From Haloferula helveola (lineage in GTDB: Bacteria; Verrucomicrobiota; Verrucomicrobiia; Verrucomicrobiales; Akkermansiaceae), in NCBI RefSeq assembly GCF_037076345.1, contig NZ_AP024702.1, forward strand, positions 1,054,001 through 1,118,000: 64,000 bases of DNA. The letters run 5' to 3'. Below are positions 8,926 to 17,563 of the stretch, piece after piece (the stretch's first letter is position 1; every line of letters starts with the position of its first letter). A model generated the notes under the pieces. It did no database searches. It had not been told where the DNA came from and was given only the letters and a program-made list of their open reading frames with translations. The position numbers and the translations under genes were made by a program.

Positions 8926-9453
8926 ATGACTTCTCCGAATCCCGAACCGTCGGAAGAAAACGACTTCCTCGCAGCACACGTCGCGTTGCTTGAGTCGTCA
9001 TTCCGAAGGCTGACCGGTCGAGATCTCATTCCGGGTGGAGTAACCGATGCAACGACGCTTGCCCGGCAACTCTACCAAGCTCCCTTCTTCCTCGCATCGC
9101 ACGACGGTGGAGATGACCCGGTCTTCAACTATGCCAACCTCACCGCCCAGGCTCTCTTCGAACTGGATTGGTCGACGTTCATGACCACACCGTCGCGCTT
9201 CACCGCGGAAGAACCGAACCGCGCCGAGCGCGCCAGGTTGCTGGAAAGGGTCACCGCGGAGGGATTCATCGACGACTACGCGGGGATTCGCATTTCACGC
9301 ACCGGCAAACGGTTCCGCATCGAGGGAGCGACGGTCTGGAACGTCTCCGACGACACTGGGAAGGTGATCGGACAGGCCGCCACCTTCGACCGCTGGGTTT
9401 CCATCCAGCATCCCTTCCGACGGGCGGAACAAAGGCCTATTCGGAGAAGATGA
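8926..9453 (+). CDS. MEKHLA-domain protein
   Basis: A 175-residue protein of which almost all is a MEKHLA domain: FNYANLTAQALFELDW, then PSRFTAEEPNRAERARLLE, then GIRISRTGKRFRIEGATVWN and GQAATFDRW are its conserved blocks. MEKHLA domains are PAS-like sensory modules also found at the C-terminus of plant HD-ZIP III proteins; stand-alone bacterial members have no firmly known role. There is no signal peptide, so it is cytoplasmic. ATG 8926 is preceded by a weak GGA. Its 3' end overlaps the convergent sialidase-like gene by 17 nt. Confidence 0.85.
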   Translation: MTSPNPEPSEENDFLAAHVALLESSFRRLTGRDLIPGGVTDATTLARQLYQAPFFLASHDGGDDPVFNYANLTAQALFELDWSTFMTTPSRFTAEEPNRAERARLLERVTAEGFIDDYAGIRISRTGKRFRIEGATVWNVSDDTGKVIGQAATFDRWVSIQHPFRRAEQRPIRRR

Positions 9454-10993
9454 GGATCGGGCCGGTCCAGTTTCCGCCCGGAAGGTGAACCTTCTCCCCC
9501 GCCGCCAGCGGCCGTGAGAAAACCTCAACCGTGCTGCGTCCGGCGTCGGTGTAGGAAAACTCGGCCGGTTCCCGCTTCCAACCGCCAACATCCACGCCCT
9601 TCTGTCCTGTGGCCGTGGCAATGCGAACCACCGTGGCATGCTTCGCGGTCACCTCAATCGCCGGTTTCACTCCACCGGGCAAACGGGTGAATGAGGCCCC
9701 CGACAATTCCGACGGGACGTCCTGCCAGCCATAGTTACGGTTGGAGAAAGCCTTCGCCCCGCTCTCCAACTTCGCGATCTCGAAGGGGCCACCCCGGATC
9801 ACGAGGTTTGCCGTCTCGTGCACGTCCGGAATGAACTCAGGCATCGCGACATCGTCCTCACGGCTGAGCGAGCGGAAGTCTTTCCACCGATGGAAGGTCA
9901 GGAAGTTCGCATCGTGGTTGTTGTGCGCGCCCCCTTCGGCATCGTCCCAAGCCGTCCGGCAGGCGGCAATCATGTCGTCCCCCTCAAACTGCCAATCGAC
10001 GTACTGGAAACCGTGCTTCGCCACATCAGGGTGGCAGAGAAGAATGCACCGCGTCTCCCATGAGCGGAGATCGGTGGAGAACAAGAGCGCGAGCGTATTG
10101 CGGATCGATGCCGGTCGACCGGCACCGATGTGACGCTCCGGGACGATGGACGCCAGCGTCCAGTAGCCGGGCCCGGTCGGGTCCTTGCGGATCGTGAACT
10201 TCTTCGAGCCTCCCGGAAACTCGACAAGATCGGTATCGGGATCGAATGCCGCGGTCTTCCCATCCTCCGAAATCCGCACGATCGCCGCCTTTTCCGGGAC
10301 GCCCGATGTGTCGACCCGTAGGATGTCGAGCATCCCCTCCGGACCTGCCACGGCATTGCCCTCCAGCCAGGCGTGGAAGTCGCCGCCGTTCCATGCGGGA
10401 TCCCGGGCAAGGGCGCTGCTGATCGTCCAGTTCGCAGGATCCAGCAGGTCGGAATCGGCTGGCGCCGACATCACGCGTGCCCGATAGCGTGCCCCCCACT
10501 TCTTCCCGGTGTGGGCGTCCTCCACCGCCCGCCACACTCGGCCGCCGTGCTCGATCACCGGCATCGGCGCGGTGTGCCACTGCCCGTCGGCCAACACCAC
10601 CGGATTGCTCCACGTTTTGCCGGAGTCCGTCGAGCGTCGGATCACGACATTCCCATGATGCTTGTCGGTGCCCATCAGGAAGAGCTTCCCGCGGTGCGCA
10701 AACAGCCCGGTCCAGAAGAAGCCGTCGAAGTCGGTCACATGCCGCCATGTTTTTCCTTTGTCCGAGGACCGGTAGAGCCTGCCTCGACCCGCCCCGAACT
10801 CGGCGCTCTTCGGGCCGAAGTAGTCATGACTGGCGAGATAGGAGCCGTCCGGAGCCACACACAGCGAGGGCGAACCGATGTAGAGACCGGACGATGCCGG
10901 CGAGTGATGGATCACCACACCGGGGGGCGGAGGGACGGTCGCCGCCCGGAGAGACAACGCGGCGGTCAGAAGGAGCAATGGGAGGAATTTCAT
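9437..10993 (-). CDS. Secreted BNR-repeat sialidase-like glycosidase
   Basis: 518 residues with a cleavable signal peptide (MKFLPLLLLTAALSLRA). Two perfect Asp boxes (S-x-D-x-G-x-T-W) lie at residues 76-83 and 121-128, the hallmark of sialidase-type six-bladed propellers. The C-terminal 90 residues form a separate beta domain. Proteins of this class hydrolyse sialic or other sugar acids or bind polysaccharides; the catalytic residues cannot be fixed by eye, so substrate is open. The chosen start gives the signal peptide; a 189-nt upstream extension of the frame looks non-coding. It follows the GH-A gene at 11050 by 56 nt on the same strand, probably in one operon. Confidence 0.85.
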   Translation of the reverse strand: MKFLPLLLLTAALSLRAATVPPPPGVVIHHSPASSGLYIGSPSLCVAPDGSYLASHDYFGPKSAEFGAGRGRLYRSSDKGKTWRHVTDFDGFFWTGLFAHRGKLFLMGTDKHHGNVVIRRSTDSGKTWSNPVVLADGQWHTAPMPVIEHGGRVWRAVEDAHTGKKWGARYRARVMSAPADSDLLDPANWTISSALARDPAWNGGDFHAWLEGNAVAGPEGMLDILRVDTSGVPEKAAIVRISEDGKTAAFDPDTDLVEFPGGSKKFTIRKDPTGPGYWTLASIVPERHIGAGRPASIRNTLALLFSTDLRSWETRCILLCHPDVAKHGFQYVDWQFEGDDMIAACRTAWDDAEGGAHNNHDANFLTFHRWKDFRSLSREDDVAMPEFIPDVHETANLVIRGGPFEIAKLESGAKAFSNRNYGWQDVPSELSGASFTRLPGGVKPAIEVTAKHATVVRIATATGQKGVDVGGWKREPAEFSYTDAGRSTVEVFSRPLAAGEKVHLPGGNWTGPILIFSE

Positions 10994-11049
10994 CAGTCTG
11001 TCGCAACAAGGACTACGAAGGTTCCTGCACGGGTTTTCGCGAAAGTCCG

Positions 11050-12762
11050 TCACCTTGAAGCACCATCGAGCTTCTCGACAACAATACGACGAAGGTAGTA
11101 CTGACTGAACTTCGGACCGTCCGACTCGATACGGAAATGGTAGCCCCAATAACTGACGAACCCGGGGTCCTCGATCGTCCACGTGGCCGTATGCCAGCCG
11201 TCCTCAGGCGGAACAGTGAACCATCCGCCGGCCGTCTTGAAGTCCTTGCCACCCTCGTAGACGAGCTTGAATCCGGCGTTCACGGCGGGGTCCTTGCGAC
11301 GCACCTCGGCGGTGATCCGAATCGGCTCCGGGTCATAGCAGAGGAAAGCCGGATCGACGGTGAACAGGTTCCCGCCCGGCGCATCCCCCGCCCTTGCCGA
11401 TCCGCCGTAGGCGACGATCGCTTCCGCCAAACGCTCGCCGGACCGGCGGTGCAACCCCTGCTCCGCAGGTTTGCGGGAAAAGTCGATCGAGACCGACTTC
11501 GCATCGGCGTAGCTTCCCGGATCGCCCGGCCATGGCGGCAAGCCACCACGGATCTGCCTGACCTTTCCGATCCATGACGAGGGCAAGCCGTGAAGTGCGA
11601 CCGGCAGTCCATCCAGCCGAAGCTCCCCCGACGTGGCCTCGGAACGGTCAACGAGCCCGACGCTCCGGCAGCCATCCGGAAGAGTCACGGTCTCCGATTC
11701 CTTTCGCGGCACCCAGGCGACGACCACCGGTTGGCCATTCACCTTGAACGCGAAGCCGAGTCCCGTCTCCCCCACTTGCAACCATCCCATCGGCTCGGGA
11801 TTCGGACCGAGTTCCTTGATCATCCGCGAGTAGGCCCGGTAGGCCATCCGTGGCTTGCCGTCCCGGTCCAGCAGGCCCATCGGACCGCTGTCGCCATCCC
11901 GCCCTTCGAACCACTGGATGTTCTCCACACCCTGGGCGATCCCCATCACGTAGGCCTTCACCAAAGCCGCCGCCTGCGCTTTCTCACCATGCCGGACCGC
12001 ATCGACGCCGAGTTCGGTGAAGGTGATCGGCACGTCCCGCTTCGCCGGATTCTCGGCGACAAGCATGCGGCGGACCGTTGGCACGATGTTGAGGTAGGCA
12101 CACTCCATGCCGGCGTCCTCGACGATACCGTCGAGCACCTCGTAAGGGTGGAGCGAGATCCAATCAAAGTGGTCGGCGGCCCCGGCACGGATCACTTGCT
12201 TAAGGTAGTGGATGTGAGCCGACTTCGCGGTCAGTCCGATCTCGCAGTCCGGGTTCGCCTCCTTGGCGGCATCGTATGCCGCGACGACGAGTTTCGCATA
12301 GTCGGCCGGCGTCTGGTTCGGCCCCGTGAAGTTCGGCGGTTCGTTCCAGACCTCGAAACGGCTGACCTTTCCACGAAAATGGGTCACCGTCTGGCGGACA
12401 TACTCTTTCCAGCCTTCGATGTGATTCACCGGCAGATGCCCCGGCGGATCCTTCTTGTTCCATGAGGGAGTTCCGATCAACAGCGTCCCGGTTTCGAACC
12501 CGAGGTCGTGAAGATACTTCCACTGGGCATCGACGTTCTCCCAGTTCCACTTCCCCGGCTCAGGCTCCACCGCGCCCCAATGGGTCATCAGGCTGCGCTG
12601 GTAGCCGATCCCGATCTCCCGCATCTCGGGCACCCACCGCTCGTAGTCGTCAACGCTGCGTCCGTTGATGTGGCACGAGCCGATTCCGAAGGGACCCGGC
12701 TCGGCCTGCAGGAGTGTGGGCACCAAACCTAAGGCGGCAAGCAGCAGGGTCCATCGATTCAT
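11050..12762 (-). CDS. Secreted clan GH-A glycoside hydrolase (GH39/GH5-like)
   Basis: 570 residues with a signal peptide ending at LLQA. A TIM-barrel pattern is visible: strand-rich YQRSLMTHWGAVEPEPG, then FEVWNEPPNF with E141 as the probable acid/base in the W-N-E-P motif, then ISLHPYE and PITFTELGVD with E250 as the probable nucleophile. This spacing suits clan GH-A families such as GH39. Residues about 410-570 form a C-terminal beta-sandwich (GGWFTVPPEDGWHTATWTI), probably carbohydrate-binding. It is likely exported and acts with the downstream sialidase-like enzyme. The exact GH family is not certain. Confidence 0.85.
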   Translation of the reverse strand: MNRWTLLLAALGLVPTLLQAEPGPFGIGSCHINGRSVDDYERWVPEMREIGIGYQRSLMTHWGAVEPEPGKWNWENVDAQWKYLHDLGFETGTLLIGTPSWNKKDPPGHLPVNHIEGWKEYVRQTVTHFRGKVSRFEVWNEPPNFTGPNQTPADYAKLVVAAYDAAKEANPDCEIGLTAKSAHIHYLKQVIRAGAADHFDWISLHPYEVLDGIVEDAGMECAYLNIVPTVRRMLVAENPAKRDVPITFTELGVDAVRHGEKAQAAALVKAYVMGIAQGVENIQWFEGRDGDSGPMGLLDRDGKPRMAYRAYSRMIKELGPNPEPMGWLQVGETGLGFAFKVNGQPVVVAWVPRKESETVTLPDGCRSVGLVDRSEATSGELRLDGLPVALHGLPSSWIGKVRQIRGGLPPWPGDPGSYADAKSVSIDFSRKPAEQGLHRRSGERLAEAIVAYGGSARAGDAPGGNLFTVDPAFLCYDPEPIRITAEVRRKDPAVNAGFKLVYEGGKDFKTAGGWFTVPPEDGWHTATWTIEDPGFVSYWGYHFRIESDGPKFSQYYLRRIVVEKLDGASR

Positions 12763-12845
12763 GCGACCGGAGATACGCGCTCGGTCTCCCGTTGTTTTCG
12801 ATCCGCAGGATGGCTGACCCGCGGGAATCCGACACCTCCCAACTC

Positions 12846-14327
12846 TCAGAAGTCGATCGAAACCCGGTCCACCACCGGCAGCACGCCATTGTCCGTGCTC
12901 TTCTTCGTGCGGATCTCAAACTGGAATCCGAAACCTTCGGGCAAACCCGAGAGATCCAGCTTCGCCGGGGTCCTGTCGACCTGTTTGGCGAAGCCGTCAA
13001 CGTAGTCGTAGGTCTCACGCACTTCCGACCACTCGCCCCAGGAGTCCGCTTTCCCGTCCCCCGAGGTATCGACTCCCACCCGCACGCTCACGGTGTCCAC
13101 CCACGGGCCCGGGCTGGTGTAGTCCTTCTTCATCTGGGTGATCAGGTAGAAGCGGCCTTCGGCGAATCCGATATCCGGATCCGGGTGTCCGGTGCCGATG
13201 CTGCCGCACCGCCGAAACGGCTGATCGAGGCTCGGCGAGGTGAACCAACCCACCCGGATCTTTTCGTTCGCCGGATGGAAATCCGCGAACAGGTAGTACT
13301 GCCCACCGACCGAAATCGCGGCCCAGTCGCCGAAGGCGTTCTGCTCGGGCTCGTGAACCTCATAGGTCGCGATGTTGCTGTCCCAATCGGGATGCTGCTT
13401 CCAATGGGGGTGCGGGTAGGTCGCGGTCTTGCCCGTCGCGCGGGTCCGCTCGTCCACCACCGGATCGACGATCTTGAAGCCCCCCAGACCGGTCTTGCTC
13501 ACAGCGCGCCCGCCCAGCGGCGAGTCCCACGAATGGCTCTTCGCGTTGATCGGGCTCCAGTCCTCGTAGATCACGTGAAACGCCCCGTCCCGGTCACGGA
13601 TGACCGAGCAGTCGGAACCGTCCGACGGATCATCGAACGCGAGCCCCATGTTCTTTCCAGGTTCGCCGTCGGTCAGGTCGGTGTCGACGTAGACATGAGG
13701 ATCCTGGTCATTCGGGTAGTCGTAGTAGATGTAGAACTTGCCGTCGGCATACTCGGCGGTGGTCACCCACTTGGAGAAACCTTCGGTCACGGGGCCGTGG
13801 TGGACCCAGTTTACCATGTCGCGACTCTGCCACGCATGGTAGCCGCCCCGACTTTTCTTCAGGCCGCCGGGCGCGTTGAACTGTCGAGGGTCGGCGGTGC
13901 TGAGCAGCGGGACATCGAAGCCCTCGAGCTTCGCCTTCTTCGCTCGGTGCCCGTCCGCGCCCCTGAGCTTCCCATAGCGACCGAACATCCAGTAGTTGTC
14001 CGGTCCGAGGCTGAGGAAGACCGGTGCGTCCTGGAGGTTGGGCGGGCCGAGATTCTCCGTCTCGCTCCAGTTGAGCCAATCGGGGATCTGCTCGATGGTG
14101 ATCGACTTCGCCTTCCGCTTCTCCTTCCACGATTTGAGAACGCTCCGGAAGCTAGCCTCGTCCGCGGTCGGCTGAAGGCGACCCTCCTCCAGCTTGAAAT
14201 CCGCCTTTGCCTCCGTCGCCGCAGCCCACTCCTCCTGGGATCCGACCGTCCAGACCTCCCCGGCCCCGAAGACCACCGGCCCGGCCGCCAAGGCCGCCAG
14301 CGAGCAAAGTCGTGCAATGTTCCTCAT
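12846..14327 (-). CDS. Secreted five-bladed beta-propeller glycosidase-like protein (GH43-type fold)
   Basis: 493 residues with a signal peptide (MRNIARLCSLAALAAGPVVFGAG). The body has repeated blade patterns: NYWMFGRYGK, KFYIYYDYPNDQDPHVYVD, AFHVIYEDWSPI, QYYLFADFHP and RFYLITQM, each a beta strand ending in short acidic loops, as in GH43/GH32/GH117 propellers. Catalytic acids are probably among D/E residues at the blade starts but cannot be fixed. It lies upstream of the GH-A gene on the same strand with an 83-nt gap and probably belongs to the same transcription unit. The start follows the signal peptide; ATG 14360 is an alternative. Confidence 0.72.
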   Translation of the reverse strand: MRNIARLCSLAALAAGPVVFGAGEVWTVGSQEEWAAATEAKADFKLEEGRLQPTADEASFRSVLKSWKEKRKAKSITIEQIPDWLNWSETENLGPPNLQDAPVFLSLGPDNYWMFGRYGKLRGADGHRAKKAKLEGFDVPLLSTADPRQFNAPGGLKKSRGGYHAWQSRDMVNWVHHGPVTEGFSKWVTTAEYADGKFYIYYDYPNDQDPHVYVDTDLTDGEPGKNMGLAFDDPSDGSDCSVIRDRDGAFHVIYEDWSPINAKSHSWDSPLGGRAVSKTGLGGFKIVDPVVDERTRATGKTATYPHPHWKQHPDWDSNIATYEVHEPEQNAFGDWAAISVGGQYYLFADFHPANEKIRVGWFTSPSLDQPFRRCGSIGTGHPDPDIGFAEGRFYLITQMKKDYTSPGPWVDTVSVRVGVDTSGDGKADSWGEWSEVRETYDYVDGFAKQVDRTPAKLDLSGLPEGFGFQFEIRTKKSTDNGVLPVVDRVSIDF

Positions 14328-14400
14328 CAACCGACCATACCGGTCGATCGGCCCGCTCATTTCAGCGGGGTGAAGGTGGGGCCCCTTCCCGACTCTTCGG

Positions 14401-15099
14401 TCAGGACTCGCGCGCCTTCTTCTCGGCGGCCGACTTCACGGAGTTCGACGAATAGTGCTCGGTGAGCAGTTCGCCCTCGTCGTCGTAAAGACGGACATGG
14501 ATTCCGATCAAGCGCTCGCGCTTGACCGATGCGGCCTGCGCCTTGCACTTCGGACAACTTGAGGTGGTTTCGCAGTCTTCGGTCAGCGTCACCGACTCGC
14601 TTTCGACCTCCTCGGAAAACTGGCTCAGCACCTTATCGATCGAACCCTCGCCCGATACCACCTCGATGTTCTTGTCGCCGGCTTTGTCGTAGCGGGAAAC
14701 GTAGATATCATACTTCACGGTCAGATCCTCGATATCGACCGATCCCCGGTTCGAGACCTTCACGCGGTAGTGACTGTTCGACTTCTCGTAAATATAAAGC
14801 CCTCCCTCGCCTGACTCGACATCCTCGCTCTCCTCATCGGTGGAGATATTCAGCGAATTGCGCTTCGCCTCGTCCTTGAGGAATTCACCGAAGTACTCCT
14901 GATCCTCCTCGGAGAAGGCGGAGGCGCTGACCGTCACATTGCGGACGGTTCCGTCGTAGCGGAGCACCACGTTGCCGGTCGACGGATTGAAGTCGATCAG
15001 GTCGGCCTCGATCGTTTTCGAGCCATCGGCACTCGTGAAGGTCCGGGCGGAAACGGAGCCGGCCGCGACGAGCGCGAGCAACAGGATCGGAGCTTTCAT
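14401..15099 (-). CDS. Secreted SHD1-like domain protein with C-x5-C-x2-C motif
   Basis: 232 residues with a signal peptide (MKAPILLLALVAAGSVSA). Residues 19-75 match the SHD1-like pattern common in PVC bacteria: RTFTSADGSKTIEADLIDF..., ending in a Ser-rich turn and EEDQEYF. The remainder is a beta-rich domain with many acidic residues (EESEDVESGEGG) and a DCETTSSCPKC segment that could bind a metal or form disulfides. No enzymatic function is indicated. The frame extends 243 nt further upstream, but that part has no coding character and would hide the signal peptide. It diverges from the esterase at 15215. Confidence 0.72.
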   Translation of the reverse strand: MKAPILLLALVAAGSVSARTFTSADGSKTIEADLIDFNPSTGNVVLRYDGTVRNVTVSASAFSEEDQEYFGEFLKDEAKRNSLNISTDEESEDVESGEGGLYIYEKSNSHYRVKVSNRGSVDIEDLTVKYDIYVSRYDKAGDKNIEVVSGEGSIDKVLSQFSEEVESESVTLTEDCETTSSCPKCKAQAASVKRERLIGIHVRLYDDEGELLTEHYSSNSVKSAAEKKARES

Positions 15100-15214
15100 C
15101 GCCCCGTAGACTAAGGTCGAAGGACTTTCCCGCAATGACAAAGTCGGAAGCCCCCTACCTCTGGCTCGCCAATTTCCTGCCAGTTCCGCATGAGGCGGCC
15201 AGTATGCCTTCTTC

Positions 15215-16732
15215 ATGACTCGATCCGCTTCCGCAGGCCTTGCCTCCCTTACCGGACAACTGTTCGCGCGGATCGCGGGCGTCTTCCTGATCGTCAACGC
15301 GACTGCCGAGCTCCGGCCTGCCAAGATTTTCACCGACCACATGGTGCTCCAGCAGGAATTGCCGGTCGCGGTCTTCGGTCAGGCAGATCCTGGCAAAGCT
15401 GTCTCCGTATCGTTCAAAGGAGCGGAGGCGAAGGGAAAGGCGGACGCCGGCGGCCGCTGGGAGGCCCGCTTGCCCGCGATGGAAGCCGACGGTGAAGCTC
15501 ACTCTCTGCTCATCTCCGACGGAGACGAAACCGTCGAACTGAAGGATGTTCTCCTCGGCGAGGTCTGGATCTGTGGCGGACAGTCGAACATGGGCCGACC
15601 GGTGACCGGCAAACAGGCCGAGACCGCCGATCATCCGCAGATCCGGCTCTTCAACATCAGCGGCGGCACGCCGCGCGAGCACGACATCGACGACCGCTTC
15701 GGCTGGGCGGTCTGCTCGCCCGAAACCATCGCGCGCGCCGGCGACGGGATCGGCGAGAAACGGCGCGGCTTTACCGAAGTCGGCTACGTGTTCGGCCGCC
15801 GCCTTCATGAGGAAATGAAGGTCCCGGTCGGACTGGTCCAGATGAACTGCGGCGGTTCGACCGCCCAGGACTGGACCCTGCAGCCGGAGCTGCGCGCCAC
15901 GCTCACCTTTGACGAACCGGTCGAGCGGCTGACCCATCAGGCGGGCCTACTCTATGAAGTCCGGATGCGAGGCATCGTTCCGATCACCACCCGCGGTGTG
16001 GTTTGGTATCAGGGCGAGGACGACGGCCGCAACAAGGACTACGGAAAGGACTTCGCCACCCTGATCCGGACATGGCGGCAACTCCTCGGCCGCGACGACC
16101 TTCCGTTCTACTTCGCCCAGATCGCACAAACGACTTATGCCAGCGGCATGCTGCGCGTCTGGGAAGGCCAGCAGTGGGTGATGGAAAACGTGCCCCACAC
16201 GGGGATGGCCGCCAGCAACGACATCTACGTCGGCACCGGCAACGGCGGCTTCAAGGAGCGACTCGACAAGAAGAGCGGACTCCCGATCGCCGGCGGCGGA
16301 AATCCCCATCCGACCGGCAAGGACAAGATCGCCGAGAGGCTGGCCCGCATCGCGCTCGACCGGACCTACGGGCGCGAACCGGGCGTGATCTTCGGACCGC
16401 TGTACGAGTCCCACGAGATTCAGGGCGACCGGATCGTGGTGACTTTCAAGCACACCGGCACCGGCCTCGCCACCAACGACGGCGAACCGCCAAACTGGTT
16501 TGAACTGTCCGACGGCACCAAGGACCGCAATCAGACGGTCTATTTGAAGGCCGACGCCGAGATCACCGGATCGAACCAGGTGACCGTCCGCGCGGAGGGC
16601 ATCAAGGAACCGAAGCACGTCCGCTTCGGCTGGCACCCGCTCACCCGCTTCAACCTGACGAACAAGGAAGGCATCCCCGCCACTTCGTTCAGAAGCGACA
16701 AAGACGATCGCTGGAAAGTCGCGGGCCAGTGA
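15215..16732 (+). CDS. Secreted sialate O-acetylesterase
   Basis: 505 residues. A signal peptide is followed by LRPAKIFTDHMVLQQ, the usual start of bacterial sialate O-acetylesterases, then a beta-sandwich insertion with FGQADPGKAVSVSF. The SGNH nucleophile is S124 in WICGGQSNMG; GVVWYQGEDD is the block with the oxyanion residues, and NPHPTGKDKIAERLA carries the catalytic His. It removes acetyl groups from sugars such as sialic acid or hemicellulose side chains. Length is near the family norm. It is alone in its unit, diverging from the SHD1-like gene with a 115-nt intergenic region. Confidence 0.92.
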   Translation: MTRSASAGLASLTGQLFARIAGVFLIVNATAELRPAKIFTDHMVLQQELPVAVFGQADPGKAVSVSFKGAEAKGKADAGGRWEARLPAMEADGEAHSLLISDGDETVELKDVLLGEVWICGGQSNMGRPVTGKQAETADHPQIRLFNISGGTPREHDIDDRFGWAVCSPETIARAGDGIGEKRRGFTEVGYVFGRRLHEEMKVPVGLVQMNCGGSTAQDWTLQPELRATLTFDEPVERLTHQAGLLYEVRMRGIVPITTRGVVWYQGEDDGRNKDYGKDFATLIRTWRQLLGRDDLPFYFAQIAQTTYASGMLRVWEGQQWVMENVPHTGMAASNDIYVGTGNGGFKERLDKKSGLPIAGGGNPHPTGKDKIAERLARIALDRTYGREPGVIFGPLYESHEIQGDRIVVTFKHTGTGLATNDGEPPNWFELSDGTKDRNQTVYLKADAEITGSNQVTVRAEGIKEPKHVRFGWHPLTRFNLTNKEGIPATSFRSDKDDRWKVAGQ

Positions 16733-16946
16733 GCTTACGGGACTAGTGCCGAAATCCTGCGTTTGCCGAGGGCCATGGAGGACCGTCCCTCCCGGCTGGG
16801 CCGTGCCCGGAACTTTCTCCCGGAAATTTGAAATCGGCGTGTGGCACCGGCGAATGGGGGGTGCGGAGCGGGAATCGCCCGGGCCGCGACAACCGAAACC
16901 TCAAGCAATTCGAATCCGGTTCCAACGAACCCAACCCACAACCACC

Positions 16947-17516
16947 ATGAAGACACTCGCCATCATCACCAGCCTCGCACTGCTGCTTCCGACCGCCGCC
17001 TCCGCCATGATTTTCGTGAAAATCCCCGGCATGGGCGACAGCTCGATCACAACCGAAGGCTACAACGACGGAACTTGGTTCGTCGCCGACTCGTTCAGTT
17101 TCGGCATCGAACGCGAAATGAAGGAAAGCGGAGAAAAGGGCGGCACCGAGGACATCAACATCGGCGTCGGAGAACTCCAGGAATGCACTATCTCGAAGTC
17201 GATGGACTGGGCCTCGACACAACTCGCGCAGTTCGCCATCAACGGCAATTCCCCCGGGACCGCGGAGATTCACTTCGTCGAAGTCGCAGGCGGCGGCGAC
17301 GGCACCGCGGACCAACCGGTCTGCTACCTGAAGTACAAGCTCGACCGCTGCTTCATAAAGTCATGGTCGACCTCCGGCGATGCCGACGACCGTCCCACCG
17401 AGGAAGTCGCGTTTTATTACAACAAGATCGCGTTCGCCTACGTCGGAGCGGCAGGCTCGACCCCGATGTCGTGGGATAACACCAGCCAGAAGAAGTGGAC
17501 CGACAGCGGACTCTGA
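16947..17516 (+). CDS. Hcp-family protein with signal peptide (copy 1)
   Basis: 189 residues with an N-terminal signal peptide (20 residues, ending TAASA). The mature protein begins MIFVKIPGMGDSSITTEGYN and continues FSFGIERE, DINIGVGELQECTISKSMD, AEIHFVEV, CYLKYKLDRCFIKSW and EEVAFYYNKIAFAY, which are the strands of the Hcp/T6SS tube fold in their usual order. Family knowledge: Hcp normally has no signal peptide and is exported through a type VI apparatus. Here it should leave the cytoplasm by Sec, so a tube role is doubtful. No other T6SS gene is near. It is 47 nt upstream of a second copy. ATG 16947 has a C/A-rich leader without Shine-Dalgarno. Confidence 0.85.
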   Translation: MKTLAIITSLALLLPTAASAMIFVKIPGMGDSSITTEGYNDGTWFVADSFSFGIEREMKESGEKGGTEDINIGVGELQECTISKSMDWASTQLAQFAINGNSPGTAEIHFVEVAGGGDGTADQPVCYLKYKLDRCFIKSWSTSGDADDRPTEEVAFYYNKIAFAYVGAAGSTPMSWDNTSQKKWTDSGL

Positions 17517-17563
17517 AGCCGTTGACCAACAAGAACCCGATCCCCACTCCAACCACCGCTCCC

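Noticed and set aside
12714-14465. A 583-codon plus-strand frame opposite the beta-propeller gene
   Set aside because: No signal or domain; the minus-strand gene has a signal peptide and blade repeats.
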